60,697 nt of DNA, taken from positions 1 through 60,697 of the forward strand of contig NZ_JADEWG010000026.1 in the NCBI RefSeq assembly GCF_015207735.1, written 5' to 3'. Position 1 is the first letter of the stretch; every line of letters starts with the position of its first letter. A program made the translations under genes and the position numbers. Shown here in pieces: positions 44,651-53,518 of the stretch. This stretch comes from [Phormidium] sp. LEGE 05292. GTDB taxonomy: Bacteria > Cyanobacteriota > Cyanobacteriia > Cyanobacteriales > Aerosakkonemataceae. The notes under the pieces are model-generated. The model had not been told where the DNA came from, ran no database searches, and worked only from the letters and a program-made list of their open reading frames with translations.

Positions 44651-45112
44651 TTACTCAGCAGAAACGATAATTTTCCCTGTCATTCCCGCTTCCGTATGTC
44701 CAGGTATCGGACAACGCAGGGAATAAGTTCCCGGTTTTTCTGGGATTAATACCCATTCTGCTGTAGCACCAGGTTTTAGTTCTAATTCGTTTATTGCGCC
44801 TTTAATTTCTACTTTCCCAGCTTCGACTTTTTGTGTCCAACTGTTATTAGCAAAGTCTTTAGCCGTGAAGTAATGTTTTTGAGGGCTGGGATTGTTTAAA
44901 ACTATTTTGTAGCGTTTTCCGGCTACTAGTTTAAGTTCATTAGGAACAAATTTCAATTCGTTGGCAGTATTACCCAAATCTACGTTTACTACTTCTACAT
45001 TAGTGGATGTTGTAGCGGCGATCGCACTCACAGGAAACATCACCACGAAACAAACCACTAATCCCACCGCTATCCAAAGAGTTTGTTTAATTAAAGTCAA
45101 AAGTTGAATCAT
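44651..45112 (-). CDS. Exported cupredoxin-domain protein
   Basis: 153 residues. Start ATG at 45112 (MIQLLTLIKQTLW) preferred: the 12 codons upstream would read through an AATTACCAATTAC intergenic repeat (FNYQLLITK). A signal peptide or anchor (about 1-32) is followed by a plastocyanin-like fold. Copper ligands appear as His in SPQKHYFTAKDF and Cys, His, Met in RCPIPGHTEAGMTGKI. It is a small periplasmic or lumenal copper protein; plastocyanin proper has a different spacing. Partner is unknown. Confidence 0.82.
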   Translation of the reverse strand: MIQLLTLIKQTLWIAVGLVVCFVVMFPVSAIAATTSTNVEVVNVDLGNTANELKFVPNELKLVAGKRYKIVLNNPSPQKHYFTAKDFANNSWTQKVEAGKVEIKGAINELELKPGATAEWVLIPEKPGTYSLRCPIPGHTEAGMTGKIIVSAE

Positions 45113-45184
45113 CACTGCTTTTGTAATAAGTAATTGGTAATTGAACACTGAGAGGAAGAGGTGGCGGGGGTAAGGAGGTAAGAG

Positions 45185-45230
45185 GAGTTGAAGAGGTAAT
45201 TAAATTATTTTCCCCCCATCTCCCCATTTC
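45185..45230. repeat. Dispersed element with TTATTTTCCCCCCATCTCCCCAT
   Basis: AGTTGAAGAGGTAATTAAA followed by TTATTTTCCCCCCATCTC. A close copy lies at 60643-60697. Simple GAGGTAAGAGG sequence precedes both. Confidence 0.6.
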
Positions 45231-48089
45231 TTATTTTGCTGCTGCTGAAGACGGCCCTGCGGTGACAATAATTAAATTATCAGGTCGCAGTAATTCTTTA
45301 GCAATTTGATTCACTTGTTCTGTAGTGACGGCTTGAATTCTTTGGGGAAAATTGTAAATTTCTGATAGATCCAAACCGTAAACTCGGTTCATTAAAATGA
45401 CACCAGATAAATTATCTGGATTTGCCAATTCTACAGTGTAAACACTCGCAATAGATTTTTTGGCATTTTCTACTTCTGCGTTAGTTACGCCTTCAGAGTG
45501 AACTTGTTGCAACAAAGACAATGTACTGGAAATTGCTTTTTTCGCATCTTCTGGTGCAGTCTGCATATTAATTAAAAACAGACCTGGTTGTTGACCTGCA
45601 TTGAAGCTGCTATAAATGCCGTAGGTTAAACCTAAGCGATCGCGAATTTCCTCCCCCAATCTACTAGCAAAAGCATCACCACCCAAGATTTGATTAAACA
45701 CTTTTGCTGCATAATAACGAGGGTCTTTGCGGCTAATTGCCTGATAACCCATGAAAGTAATTGATTGACTTTTACCAGGAACTACTGGATTTAATTGCAC
45801 AGTTTTTTCCGGCATTGGTACATCAGGAAAAGTTACTTCTGGTGCAACACCAGTTGCTTTCCAATTACCAAATTGTTGCTGAATTAGCGATCGTACTGTT
45901 GCCGACTCAAAATCTCCCATTAATGTCAGAATCATCGTATCGGGACGATAATGCTGTTTGTAAAACTGTAAAATATCTGCACGAGTAATACTCTGCAAAG
46001 TATTAGCTGTAGGAAAAGCATGAAATGGATGAGTTGGCGGATAAACCGTTTGTTGCAGGGTTTTATATGCTAAAGTTTCTGGCTCATTTTTGCCTTGTTC
46101 CACATCAGAAATTGCTGCTTCCCTAGCAATTTCCAATTGATCTGCCGGAAAAATCGCATTTTGCAACACATCAGCCAAAGTTTTAATTAAAGTTGGCAAA
46201 TCATTAGATAAACTACTGCCCTCAATACTGACACCTTCTCCTGCTTCCGTAAAATCTAAGCTAGCACCAATATTTTCCAGAGATTTAACGATCGCGATCG
46301 CATTCTTAGTTTTAGTCCCATTCATCAAATTTGCCGCCGTTAAACTCGCCAAACCTGACTTATTCTTCGGATCAAATTCTGTCCCAGCCCGAATATAACC
46401 ACTCAAAGTTACTGCGGGAGTACTTTTATCTGCTAAGAGTAACACTTGCATTCCATTACCTAAAGTAAAAAACTCAGGTAATATTTTTTGATTTGGTGTT
46501 TCTGAACTACTAGAAATTGGTGGGAGATACTTAGTAACCAACTCTGGATCTACCCGCCCACCAGAATTATAATTTCCCAAAGTTTGATGATTTTGATGAT
46601 TATTAATACTTTGAGGCTTTGTTTCTTCCCGTAATTGAGTAGGTTGAAAATAACCCACAACACTTTTAGCTGGAGTTAGATACTTTTTAGCTACTCTTTG
46701 CACATCTGCCGCCGTAACTTGAGAAATTGCTGCAAGCAAAGTATCAGTATACCGATAATCACCCGTTGTAGTTACTGCTTCTCCCAATTGAGAAGCTTGG
46801 GAATTAATATCTCGATTTCCTAAAATTGCCCCAGCTTTAAATTGTGTCTTTGCTCTGTTTAATTCCTCCGCAGTAACTCCTTTATTTTGCAAAGATGTAA
46901 TTACTTGGCGAATCACAGTTTCAACTTTTTGTAATCTTTGATTAGGTATAGCACTAACAGCAAGTCCATACCAACCAATTCCCGTCAAAGTAGAAACTTC
47001 CCCTTCTACACTGTTAGCTATTCCTGATTCTACTAAAGCTTCATACAATCTAGAACTGCGTCCTCCTGTTAATACAAAATCCATCACTTGCAAAGCTGCT
47101 TCATCAGGATTATCTGCTTTGGGCAAAGGATACATTATTTGTAATAAAGGCGCACTTCCCGGTTCTTTTACCAAAATAGGTGCCTTAGTTTTACTAGTTG
47201 CAGAAGAAGTATTAATCGGAGTAGGTTGCTTTTGTGCAATCTTTTTCCTTTCTGCTTCTCCCCGTCGAGGAATGTTCCCAAATAAATCTTTTACTGTTTG
47301 CAAAGTGGGTTCTGTTTTAAAGTCTCCCACAATTAATAAAATCGCATTATCAGGACTGTAAAAAGTTTCGTAATAATAGCGCACCTGCTCAAGTGTAAAT
47401 TTTTCCACATCTGCCTTAGTTCCACCCACAGGTAGCCCATACATATTATTAGGAAAAGTGGCTTTAGCAACGTTACGATACAAGCGATATTCTGGGCTAT
47501 TTTCGTAACCTTGCAATTCCGAAATTACTACTCTTTTTTCCCTTTCTAAATCTTGGGATTCTAACCTGGCATTTTGCATTCTATCTGCTTCCAAAGTTAG
47601 CAGTGCTGATAGTTTATCCCGTTCTACAGTACCAAAATAAGCCGTTTGATCATAACCTGTAAACGCATTAGAATCACTGCCTAAAGCACTAAACAAATGC
47701 CCAAATTGAATGGGACGATCGCTTGTCCCTTTGAATAACATATGTTCTAATTGGTGGGCAATACCGTTGACTCCCGGTTCTTCATTCCGCGACCCTACTT
47801 TATACCAAACTTGGACTGTAACTACAGGTGCGCTATGTACTTCTTTGGTCAAAACTGTTAAACCGTTTTCTAGTACAGTTTGCCGAACATTTTCGGTTAA
47901 ACTAGGCGCTTGCGGGGGAGTGTTAAGTGCTAATTCAACGTTAGATTTTAAATTTTGGTTTGGCAAGTCGTAACTAATAGTAGATGGGGTAGAAGTTGCG
48001 ACGCTGGAAAGCAATAATGTTGTTCCCAGACAAAGACTAAAAATTAATCCGAACAGGCGATATTTACGCCACAATGATGAAAGAGACAT
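45231..48089 (-). CDS. Exported two-domain M16 peptidase
   Basis: 952 residues with an N-terminal signal (about 8-32). The first M16 domain has HQLEH (112-116) and the distal Glu191 (VVISELQGYEN), so zinc binding is intact. The second half (about residue 525 on) is an M16 domain whose HXXEH motif is not apparent, the usual structure of insulinase-type pairs. Likely an exported zinc protease that degrades peptides in the periplasm. The sequence AEIKL-like loops and G-rich gates are typical. No partner gene is adjacent. Confidence 0.9.
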   Translation of the reverse strand: MSLSSLWRKYRLFGLIFSLCLGTTLLLSSVATSTPSTISYDLPNQNLKSNVELALNTPPQAPSLTENVRQTVLENGLTVLTKEVHSAPVVTVQVWYKVGSRNEEPGVNGIAHQLEHMLFKGTSDRPIQFGHLFSALGSDSNAFTGYDQTAYFGTVERDKLSALLTLEADRMQNARLESQDLEREKRVVISELQGYENSPEYRLYRNVAKATFPNNMYGLPVGGTKADVEKFTLEQVRYYYETFYSPDNAILLIVGDFKTEPTLQTVKDLFGNIPRRGEAERKKIAQKQPTPINTSSATSKTKAPILVKEPGSAPLLQIMYPLPKADNPDEAALQVMDFVLTGGRSSRLYEALVESGIANSVEGEVSTLTGIGWYGLAVSAIPNQRLQKVETVIRQVITSLQNKGVTAEELNRAKTQFKAGAILGNRDINSQASQLGEAVTTTGDYRYTDTLLAAISQVTAADVQRVAKKYLTPAKSVVGYFQPTQLREETKPQSINNHQNHQTLGNYNSGGRVDPELVTKYLPPISSSSETPNQKILPEFFTLGNGMQVLLLADKSTPAVTLSGYIRAGTEFDPKNKSGLASLTAANLMNGTKTKNAIAIVKSLENIGASLDFTEAGEGVSIEGSSLSNDLPTLIKTLADVLQNAIFPADQLEIAREAAISDVEQGKNEPETLAYKTLQQTVYPPTHPFHAFPTANTLQSITRADILQFYKQHYRPDTMILTLMGDFESATVRSLIQQQFGNWKATGVAPEVTFPDVPMPEKTVQLNPVVPGKSQSITFMGYQAISRKDPRYYAAKVFNQILGGDAFASRLGEEIRDRLGLTYGIYSSFNAGQQPGLFLINMQTAPEDAKKAISSTLSLLQQVHSEGVTNAEVENAKKSIASVYTVELANPDNLSGVILMNRVYGLDLSEIYNFPQRIQAVTTEQVNQIAKELLRPDNLIIVTAGPSSAAAK

Positions 48090-48285
48090 AGTTTATTTGG
48101 CGAAAAATACATTTTGTTGTTGGTTGAATTAAGCAATAGGCTATTTGTTAATTTGCTGGAAGTTACTTTCTGACGATATTGGGTAACAGATCAGCATTTT
48201 ACCAACTTTATGCCTATTTCTTAGTTTGTCGAAACAGTGTTTCGCCTCTTAAGTAGAAATTTCCTGATTGTTTTAATGTTTCTTA

Positions 48286-48741
48286 TTAAGCAGTTAATGG
48301 ATTGGCGGGACTGAGAACTCTGATAAATTCTAAGGGTAGTCCATCAGTGTCAGCAATAAATGTCACTTCATAAACGCGATCGCCGATAATTTGCTGGGTG
48401 GGTTCTAAAAGCACTTTCAGGGGTGAGAATTGTTCCGGTTGTTGGCTCGAAACTTCGGCAATACGTTCTTTTAAAGATAATAACCAACTGGGTAAGTCGG
48501 GGGTGGAATGGGTTAAATCAAAAGATAGATGGTAGTAACCGACGTAATGTTCGTCACCAAAGGCATCTGGGGCTGGGTGAGGTTCGGGAATTTGAATTAA
48601 TTCGATGCGTCCGCCTAATCCTTCCATCCAGCAAGCTAGGGTGTAACCTGTGGTGAAACGTTCGCAGACGGTAAAACCTAGCTGTTCGTAAAATGCGATC
48701 GCTCTGTGTATATTAGCAGTACGAATCGAAGCATGGTGCAT
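48286..48741 (-). CDS. VOC family protein (glyoxalase-like)
   Basis: 151 residues of two beta-alpha-beta-beta-beta units. Starts MHHASIRTANIHRAIAFYEQ, with metal-ligand candidates His2/His3, Glu60s (RIELIQI), His in YYHLSFDL and Glu in LPLEFIRVL. A glyoxalase/bleomycin-resistance type fold; substrate unknown. Confidence 0.88.
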   Translation of the reverse strand: MHHASIRTANIHRAIAFYEQLGFTVCERFTTGYTLACWMEGLGGRIELIQIPEPHPAPDAFGDEHYVGYYHLSFDLTHSTPDLPSWLLSLKERIAEVSSQQPEQFSPLKVLLEPTQQIIGDRVYEVTFIADTDGLPLEFIRVLSPANPLTA

Positions 48742-48748
48742 AGGGCAA

Positions 48749-48782
48749 GAAAGGCAGAAGGCAGAAGGCAGAAGGCAGAAGG
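48749..48782. repeat. Heptamer tandem array (CAGAAGG), short
   Basis: Four copies of GGCAGAA between the VOC and TIGR02652 genes. Confidence 0.85.
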
Positions 48783-48851
48783 TGAAGTCACACTGGAGAA
48801 GATAAAAATTCTCCTTGTCTTTGAAAACCCCTCTGCTATTACCAATGATCG

Positions 48852-49361
48852 CTATTCAAACAATCGGTAATAAGGATAGCGCACCGGAACACCGGGTTCT
48901 TTTTCCAAATCGAAATTAATTACTTCCCAGCAGGGTTCCTCTTCCGGGTCTGGGCTAAAATCAACAGGTAAACCGTAAAGTCTGGGGCGAGAAGTGTCCG
49001 ACTGTCCGCGCCAAGGAGTACTCCGTTCCAAATAACCACTAATCAATTCTTGATAGCGACGGGCAATAATTACTCTAGTTGCTCGATAACCTTGAGTATA
49101 TAAGCGATCGAGAGCTTCGTGAATTTCAAACCTAATCCCATCAGGATGGGTGTGCTGACGATACCACTCATTATTCCACCGCCGCCATTGACGACCAGAT
49201 TGCAGATGAATGAGTTCCCCATTCGTCGGATTCGCCTCAAAAGCCCCGTGACGCGGACACAAATAAGTATCTGTCAGTGTCAACGCCGGGATAACCTGAC
49301 GACAGTGGGGACACTGAATTTCTGGGCCAAATATTGGATATTGCAAACCTGGGCTGATCAT
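48852..49361 (-). CDS. TIGR02652-type cyanobacterial protein
   Basis: 169 residues. Zinc-ribbon-like Cys pairs (CPHCRQ and LCPRHG), then the strongly patterned NNEWYRQHTHPDGIRFEIHE and a C-terminus RYPYYRLFE. It matches the TIGR02652 family, found widely in cyanobacteria, function unknown. It is divergent from the gamma-carbonic-anhydrase-like gene. Confidence 0.85.
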   Translation of the reverse strand: MISPGLQYPIFGPEIQCPHCRQVIPALTLTDTYLCPRHGAFEANPTNGELIHLQSGRQWRRWNNEWYRQHTHPDGIRFEIHEALDRLYTQGYRATRVIIARRYQELISGYLERSTPWRGQSDTSRPRLYGLPVDFSPDPEEEPCWEVINFDLEKEPGVPVRYPYYRLFE

Positions 49362-49461
49362 GAAGTGAGTAATAACATTTTTTGCGGTGGAATGGGTACC
49401 AGTGGCTCTATTATAGCTGACATGAGGTATACAGGCATTTCTTCAAGAACGATCGCAGATA

Positions 49462-50022
49462 GTGGAAAATATCAACCCCCTATTCCCTAATTGGTCATCC
49501 TATTGGCCTACACCCGATTTGTCAAAGGCAGCTTTTATCGCCCCCAATGCCACAGTTATGGGTTGGGTAAAAGTAGAATCGGGAGTCAGTGTTTGGTACA
49601 ACGCTGTAGTTCGCGCCGATGTAGAAAAAATTTTGCTTGGTGAGTTTACCAATATTCAAGATGGGGCAATTTTACACGGCGACCCCGGACAACCAACAAT
49701 TTTAGAAGATCGCGTTACCGTTGGACACAGGGCAGTAGTACATTCCGCCTATATCGAACGAGGTTGTTTAATCGGCATTGGGGCAGTAGTTTTAGATGGA
49801 GTCAGAGTCGGCGCAGGCAGTATAATTGGCGCAGGCTCTATAGTCACTAAGGATGTCCCACCTTTATCTTTAGTCGTCGGTGTCCCAGCTAAACGAGTCC
49901 GCGAAGTTTCCCCAGAACAAGCCGAGGAATTAATCGTCCACGCCCATCGTTATTATAAGTTAGCTTTGGTTCACGCTGGTATCGGTACGGATTTGGGCTT
50001 TTCTCCCCCTCTTTCAACCTAA
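49462..50022 (+). CDS. Gamma-carbonic-anhydrase-like left-handed beta-helix protein
   Basis: 186 residues starting with GTG. Hexapeptide-repeat beta-helix with zinc ligands His72 (ILHGDP), His89 and His94 (VGHRAVVHS). The position of these His matches the gamma-carbonic anhydrase CamH/CaiE type family. It is not the full CcmM, which has RuBisCO small-subunit-like repeats. Enzymatic activity is not certain from the motifs. Confidence 0.88.
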   Translation: MENINPLFPNWSSYWPTPDLSKAAFIAPNATVMGWVKVESGVSVWYNAVVRADVEKILLGEFTNIQDGAILHGDPGQPTILEDRVTVGHRAVVHSAYIERGCLIGIGAVVLDGVRVGAGSIIGAGSIVTKDVPPLSLVVGVPAKRVREVSPEQAEELIVHAHRYYKLALVHAGIGTDLGFSPPLST

Positions 50023-50120
50023 AAATTGGTCGGGGATCTGGAAATTTTGCCCACTTGATCGCAAAATATAAATTAAAGATGAAAACTGGTTCATAAAACT
50101 TTAAAGAGGGGAAACAAATT

Positions 50121-50240
50121 ATGGATTGGCGCGTGATTGTTGTATTAGCACCTTTGGCAGTTGCAGGCGGTTGGGCTGTGTACAATATCGGTAAATATGC
50201 CGTTGCTCAAGTGCAAGCCTTTTTGAGCAAGCAAGCCTAA
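50121..50240 (+). CDS. psbY: Photosystem II protein PsbY
   Basis: 39-residue single-span thylakoid protein: MDWRVIVVLAPLAVAGGWAV then YNIGKYAVAQVQAFLSKQA. The MDWR start and the central hydrophobic helix with WAVYNI are diagnostic for PsbY. A ribosome site AAAGAGGGG lies 11 bases upstream. A palindrome AGCCTAA-G-TTAGGCT overlaps the stop codon. Confidence 0.93.
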   Translation: MDWRVIVVLAPLAVAGGWAVYNIGKYAVAQVQAFLSKQA

Positions 50241-50301
50241 GTTAGGCTGAATATCAAAGTAAATTTACTCACCGTCTCCTTTGTTAGGGGACGGTTTGTT
50301 T
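50235..50301 (+). terminator. psbY terminator region
   Basis: A 7-bp palindrome at the stop codon (50235-50249), then stem ACCGTCTCC / GGGGACGGT (50271-50295, one G-U pair) followed by TTTGTTT. The second hairpin is the likely intrinsic terminator. Confidence 0.8.
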
Positions 50302-50588
50302 CATCGGAAGAGATCAAATGGGCAAAACTCCTCAAATTAATGAAATAAATCTTTATATAATTGTTTCTTCTTTTTATATTTCTCTAAGATTGCCTGACGG
50401 CAAAGTAGGCGATCGCCGATCGGTCTGAAGCTAATTTGCGATCGTATACTGTAATTCTGGCAAACCCCGCCATTTTATGATTTTTTACCACAGATATCCA
50501 CAGATGCACACAGATAAACACAGATGAATTCATAGATATCTTTGGTTTTGCCACAAAGTTTTAGATAATCTCTTAACAAAACTCTACC
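50302..50588. other. Intergenic region upstream of folC
   Basis: No gene. It carries a CACAGAT-type direct repeat (about 50490-50530: CACAGATATCCACAGATG, then CACACAGATAAACACAGATG), a common dispersed element in cyanobacteria. Confidence 0.55.
50490..50530. repeat. CACAGAT direct repeats
   Basis: Four imperfect copies of (A)CACAGAT(A/G) in tandem, upstream of folC. Confidence 0.7.
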
Positions 50589-51869
50589 GTGACTATCGAT
50601 TCTCTCCTCCAACCTTTCCATCATTTCGGCGTTAATTTAGGTTTAGAACGCATCGAAAAATTACTCGCGAATTTAGGCAATCCTCATCACAAAGTTCCGA
50701 TCGTTCACGTCGCCGGAACTAATGGTAAAGGTTCGGTTTGTGCTTATCTTTCTTCGGTACTAACTGCCGCAGGTTATTGCGTCGGTCGTTATATTTCTCC
50801 CCATTTGGTTAGTTGGAATGAACGCATTTGTATCAATGACAAACCTATTCCTTTGGCGGAGTTAGAATGGGTAATTTTACAAGTAAAGTCTGCGATTAGT
50901 TTAGATTCTGAATCTCCGACTCAGTTTGAAGTAATTACCGCCGCTGCTTGGTTATATTTCGCTCAACAAAAGGTCGATATTGCGGTGATTGAAGTGGGGT
51001 TGGGCGGTCGGTTGGATGCGACTAATGTTTGCGATCGCCCTTTAGTCACCATCATTACTTCTATTAGTCGCGAACATTGGCAGGTTTTAGGCCCGACTTT
51101 GGCAGATATCGCTGGCGAAAAGGCGGGGATTTTAAAACCTAATTGTCCGGCTGTTATTGGTCAGTTACCTTCGGAAGCAATGCAGGTTGTGAAAAAGAGA
51201 ATTGAAGAGTTAAATTGTCCTTCGGTTTTCCCGGAGGCGGCTAAGGAATTGGGAACCGCAGAGACGCAGAGGACGCAGAGGAAAGAGGAAGAAAGATGGG
51301 TTGAGTATGGGGGGATTGAGTTTCCTTTGGGTTTGTTGGGTGAGTTTCAACTTTCTAATTCGGCTTTGGCGATCGCTTCTCTCCAATTCCTTCAAAAACA
51401 AGGTTGGAACATTCCTTCGGAAGCTATTGTTTCGGGAATGCGTAATGCTCAATGGCCGGGAAGGTTGCAATGGGTTAATTGGAAAGGTCATCGCATTTTA
51501 ATAGATGGGGCTCATAATCCGGCAGCTGCGATCGCTCTGGGTCACTATATTAATAGTCTCAATCCTCAGTCAGTAACTTGGATTATCGGTATGCTTTCCA
51601 CAAAAGATCATGCTGATGTTTTTCAAGCTTTACTCCAACCAAATGACCAATTACACCTCGTACCTGTACCCGAGCCTTCCTCTGCTAACCCTGACGATTT
51701 AGCATCTCTCGCTCAACAGCTTTGTCCCCAACTAAGTTTAATCCAAACTCATCCAGATTTGTCCGATGCTTTGGAAGTTGCTGTTCCTTCAAATCAAGGT
51801 TTAACTGTTTTATGCGGTTCTCTCTATCTACTCGGTTACTTCTTCCAACTAAGCCAAAAATCTCTCTAA
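50589..51869 (+). CDS. folC: Folylpolyglutamate / dihydrofolate synthase
   Basis: 426 residues starting with GTG. ATP-binding loop GTNGKGS (43-49), and the Mur-ligase-like motifs EVGLGGRLDATN and LIDGAHNPAA. It adds glutamate to folates and makes dihydrofolate. Residues about 222-236 (GTAETQRTQRKEEE) are read from a dispersed intergenic repeat that has been inserted in frame, a charged loop not expected in the family. Confidence 0.94.
   Translation: MTIDSLLQPFHHFGVNLGLERIEKLLANLGNPHHKVPIVHVAGTNGKGSVCAYLSSVLTAAGYCVGRYISPHLVSWNERICINDKPIPLAELEWVILQVKSAISLDSESPTQFEVITAAAWLYFAQQKVDIAVIEVGLGGRLDATNVCDRPLVTIITSISREHWQVLGPTLADIAGEKAGILKPNCPAVIGQLPSEAMQVVKKRIEELNCPSVFPEAAKELGTAETQRTQRKEEERWVEYGGIEFPLGLLGEFQLSNSALAIASLQFLQKQGWNIPSEAIVSGMRNAQWPGRLQWVNWKGHRILIDGAHNPAAAIALGHYINSLNPQSVTWIIGMLSTKDHADVFQALLQPNDQLHLVPVPEPSSANPDDLASLAQQLCPQLSLIQTHPDLSDALEVAVPSNQGLTVLCGSLYLLGYFFQLSQKSL
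51254..51294. repeat. Dispersed repeat inside folC (GCAGAGACGCAGAGGA)
   Basis: ACCGCAGAGACGCAGAGGAC, then GCAGAGGAAAGAGGAAG, lying within the folC coding region in frame. The same family occurs in reverse at about 25556-25585 between cbi genes. Confidence 0.85.
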
Positions 51870-52087
51870 AAATTCCTTTGTTAAACTCTTCCTTTTTCCC
51901 AATTCTTGTCAATTTAGCAATTTTGCCTTATATTCGTTTTAAGCATGGTTTAATGGAAATCTAAATAGTATATAAGAACGCACAGATTTCCATTATTAAA
52001 ATATACACCAAAAAACAGGTTAGCGATCGCTTTTTTACTAATCTTTAAGATCGGCGATCGCAACTGCCAGCTTGGATTACACTTCTA

Positions 52088-53380
52088 CTAATTCTGATTC
52101 CATTCCGTCGCCGCATCACTTAAAGCTTTGTCCACCGACTTTTCCCCCAACATCGCCGCTTGCAAATTATCGTAAATTAAGCGTTGCAGAACATTCACAT
52201 TCTTAATTGCCGGAATTAAAACCTCTGCTTGTTTCATTTGACTAGCACTGATCACCCGCGCTCGATCGACAGTTGAAGAATTAACAGCAACAGACTTAAA
52301 ATAGGGATTTGCTAACGCCTTAACAGTAGAAGGTAAAACATTTGCTTCCTTAGCAAAAGCTAATTGATTTTGGTCATTAGTAACAAACAAAGCAAACTTC
52401 AACGCGGCATCAGCTTGCTCAGTATTGCGGGGCATTACTAAATTCATCACCGCCACACTTTTCTTCCCCGTTTTCCCAGTAATTTGGGGTGCAGTAGCCG
52501 AAACTTTAGCAATTTGCGGCGCATTCTTGGCAATAGTATTGAGGAACTGAGCACCAGTTACTAAAATTGCTGTTTCTCCAGCTTGGTAAAGTTCAATTCC
52601 CTTTCTATGACCTTCAGTTAAAACTTCCTTGGGCAACAAACCTTGTTTATATAAATCTACCCAATACTGAAAAGCTGCCTTACCTTCAGGAGAATTAAAC
52701 GCCGCTTTTCCCTGAGCATCTACTAACTTTACACCCATCTGCACCAAAGATTCCAACACCTCAGCAGAATCCTCCGGGACGAAAGTAATAAAAAAACCAT
52801 ACTTACCCGTCTTTTCCTTTACTTGTTTTGCTACTTGTGCTAACTCTGCGTAAGTAGCTGGAGGTTTACTAATACCCGCCCGTTGGTACAAATCTTTGTT
52901 ATAAATAGTTATTTGAGTTGCTAAATACCAAGGAATACCAAAGCTCTTACCGTTAAAAGTGCTAGCTTGCCAAATATTTGGTAAATAAGACTGGCGCACA
53001 GCTTTTGGAATTTTACCATCTAATTCCAGCCAAGCATTACGGGCAGCTAATTGGGCAGCAAAATCCGGGTTTAAGTTTACTACATCCGGGGCAGTCTGGG
53101 CAGAAACCGCTGTTAAGATCTTGCTTTGCATATCATTCCAAGGTACATCTACCCAACGCACCTTGACACCTGCGTTTTCAGCCTCAAAACTGGCAATTAG
53201 CTTGTTAAAGTAGTCTGTAAACTGCGGCTGTAACTGCATCGTCCAGAATTCCACTTCCTGACGACTAGATGTAGCTTGCTTATTGCTCACATTGCCAGTA
53301 CTACAGCTGACCATCCAACTGAGCAATAGTCCTAAAAAAGCAAACACACTTAAACGTTTCCAAGTTTGGTGTCGAATCAT
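52088..53380 (-). CDS. Sugar ABC transporter substrate-binding lipoprotein (orphan)
   Basis: 430 residues from the ATG at 53380 (MIRHQTWKRL), which begins a lipoprotein signal ending WMVSCS (Cys26). Upstream in-frame codons would add a non-signal stretch that overlaps the pilM leader. The body is of the family 1 extracellular solute-binding fold (EVEFWTMQLQPQF, PDVVNLNPDFAAQLAARN, GIPWYLATQITIYNKDL). It should bind a sugar or oligosaccharide. No ABC permease or ATPase gene is adjacent. It is divergent from pilM. Confidence 0.87.
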   Translation of the reverse strand: MIRHQTWKRLSVFAFLGLLLSWMVSCSTGNVSNKQATSSRQEVEFWTMQLQPQFTDYFNKLIASFEAENAGVKVRWVDVPWNDMQSKILTAVSAQTAPDVVNLNPDFAAQLAARNAWLELDGKIPKAVRQSYLPNIWQASTFNGKSFGIPWYLATQITIYNKDLYQRAGISKPPATYAELAQVAKQVKEKTGKYGFFITFVPEDSAEVLESLVQMGVKLVDAQGKAAFNSPEGKAAFQYWVDLYKQGLLPKEVLTEGHRKGIELYQAGETAILVTGAQFLNTIAKNAPQIAKVSATAPQITGKTGKKSVAVMNLVMPRNTEQADAALKFALFVTNDQNQLAFAKEANVLPSTVKALANPYFKSVAVNSSTVDRARVISASQMKQAEVLIPAIKNVNVLQRLIYDNLQAAMLGEKSVDKALSDAATEWNQN

Positions 53381-53518
53381 GTCAATCTCGATCGTACTTT
53401 CGGGACAAACGTGGTAATCGTAGACTAAATTGGGTAGCAAGTATCTAAAATTTATCTCAATCAATAATTTTTCTACTTGCGGTTGCAAATTAAACTTGAC
53501 ACAAAACGGACTACAACA

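Noticed and set aside
53381-53488. N-terminal extension of the sugar-binding protein
   Set aside because: The added residues hold no signal and run antisense into the pilM start; the lipoprotein signal begins at the ATG at 53380.
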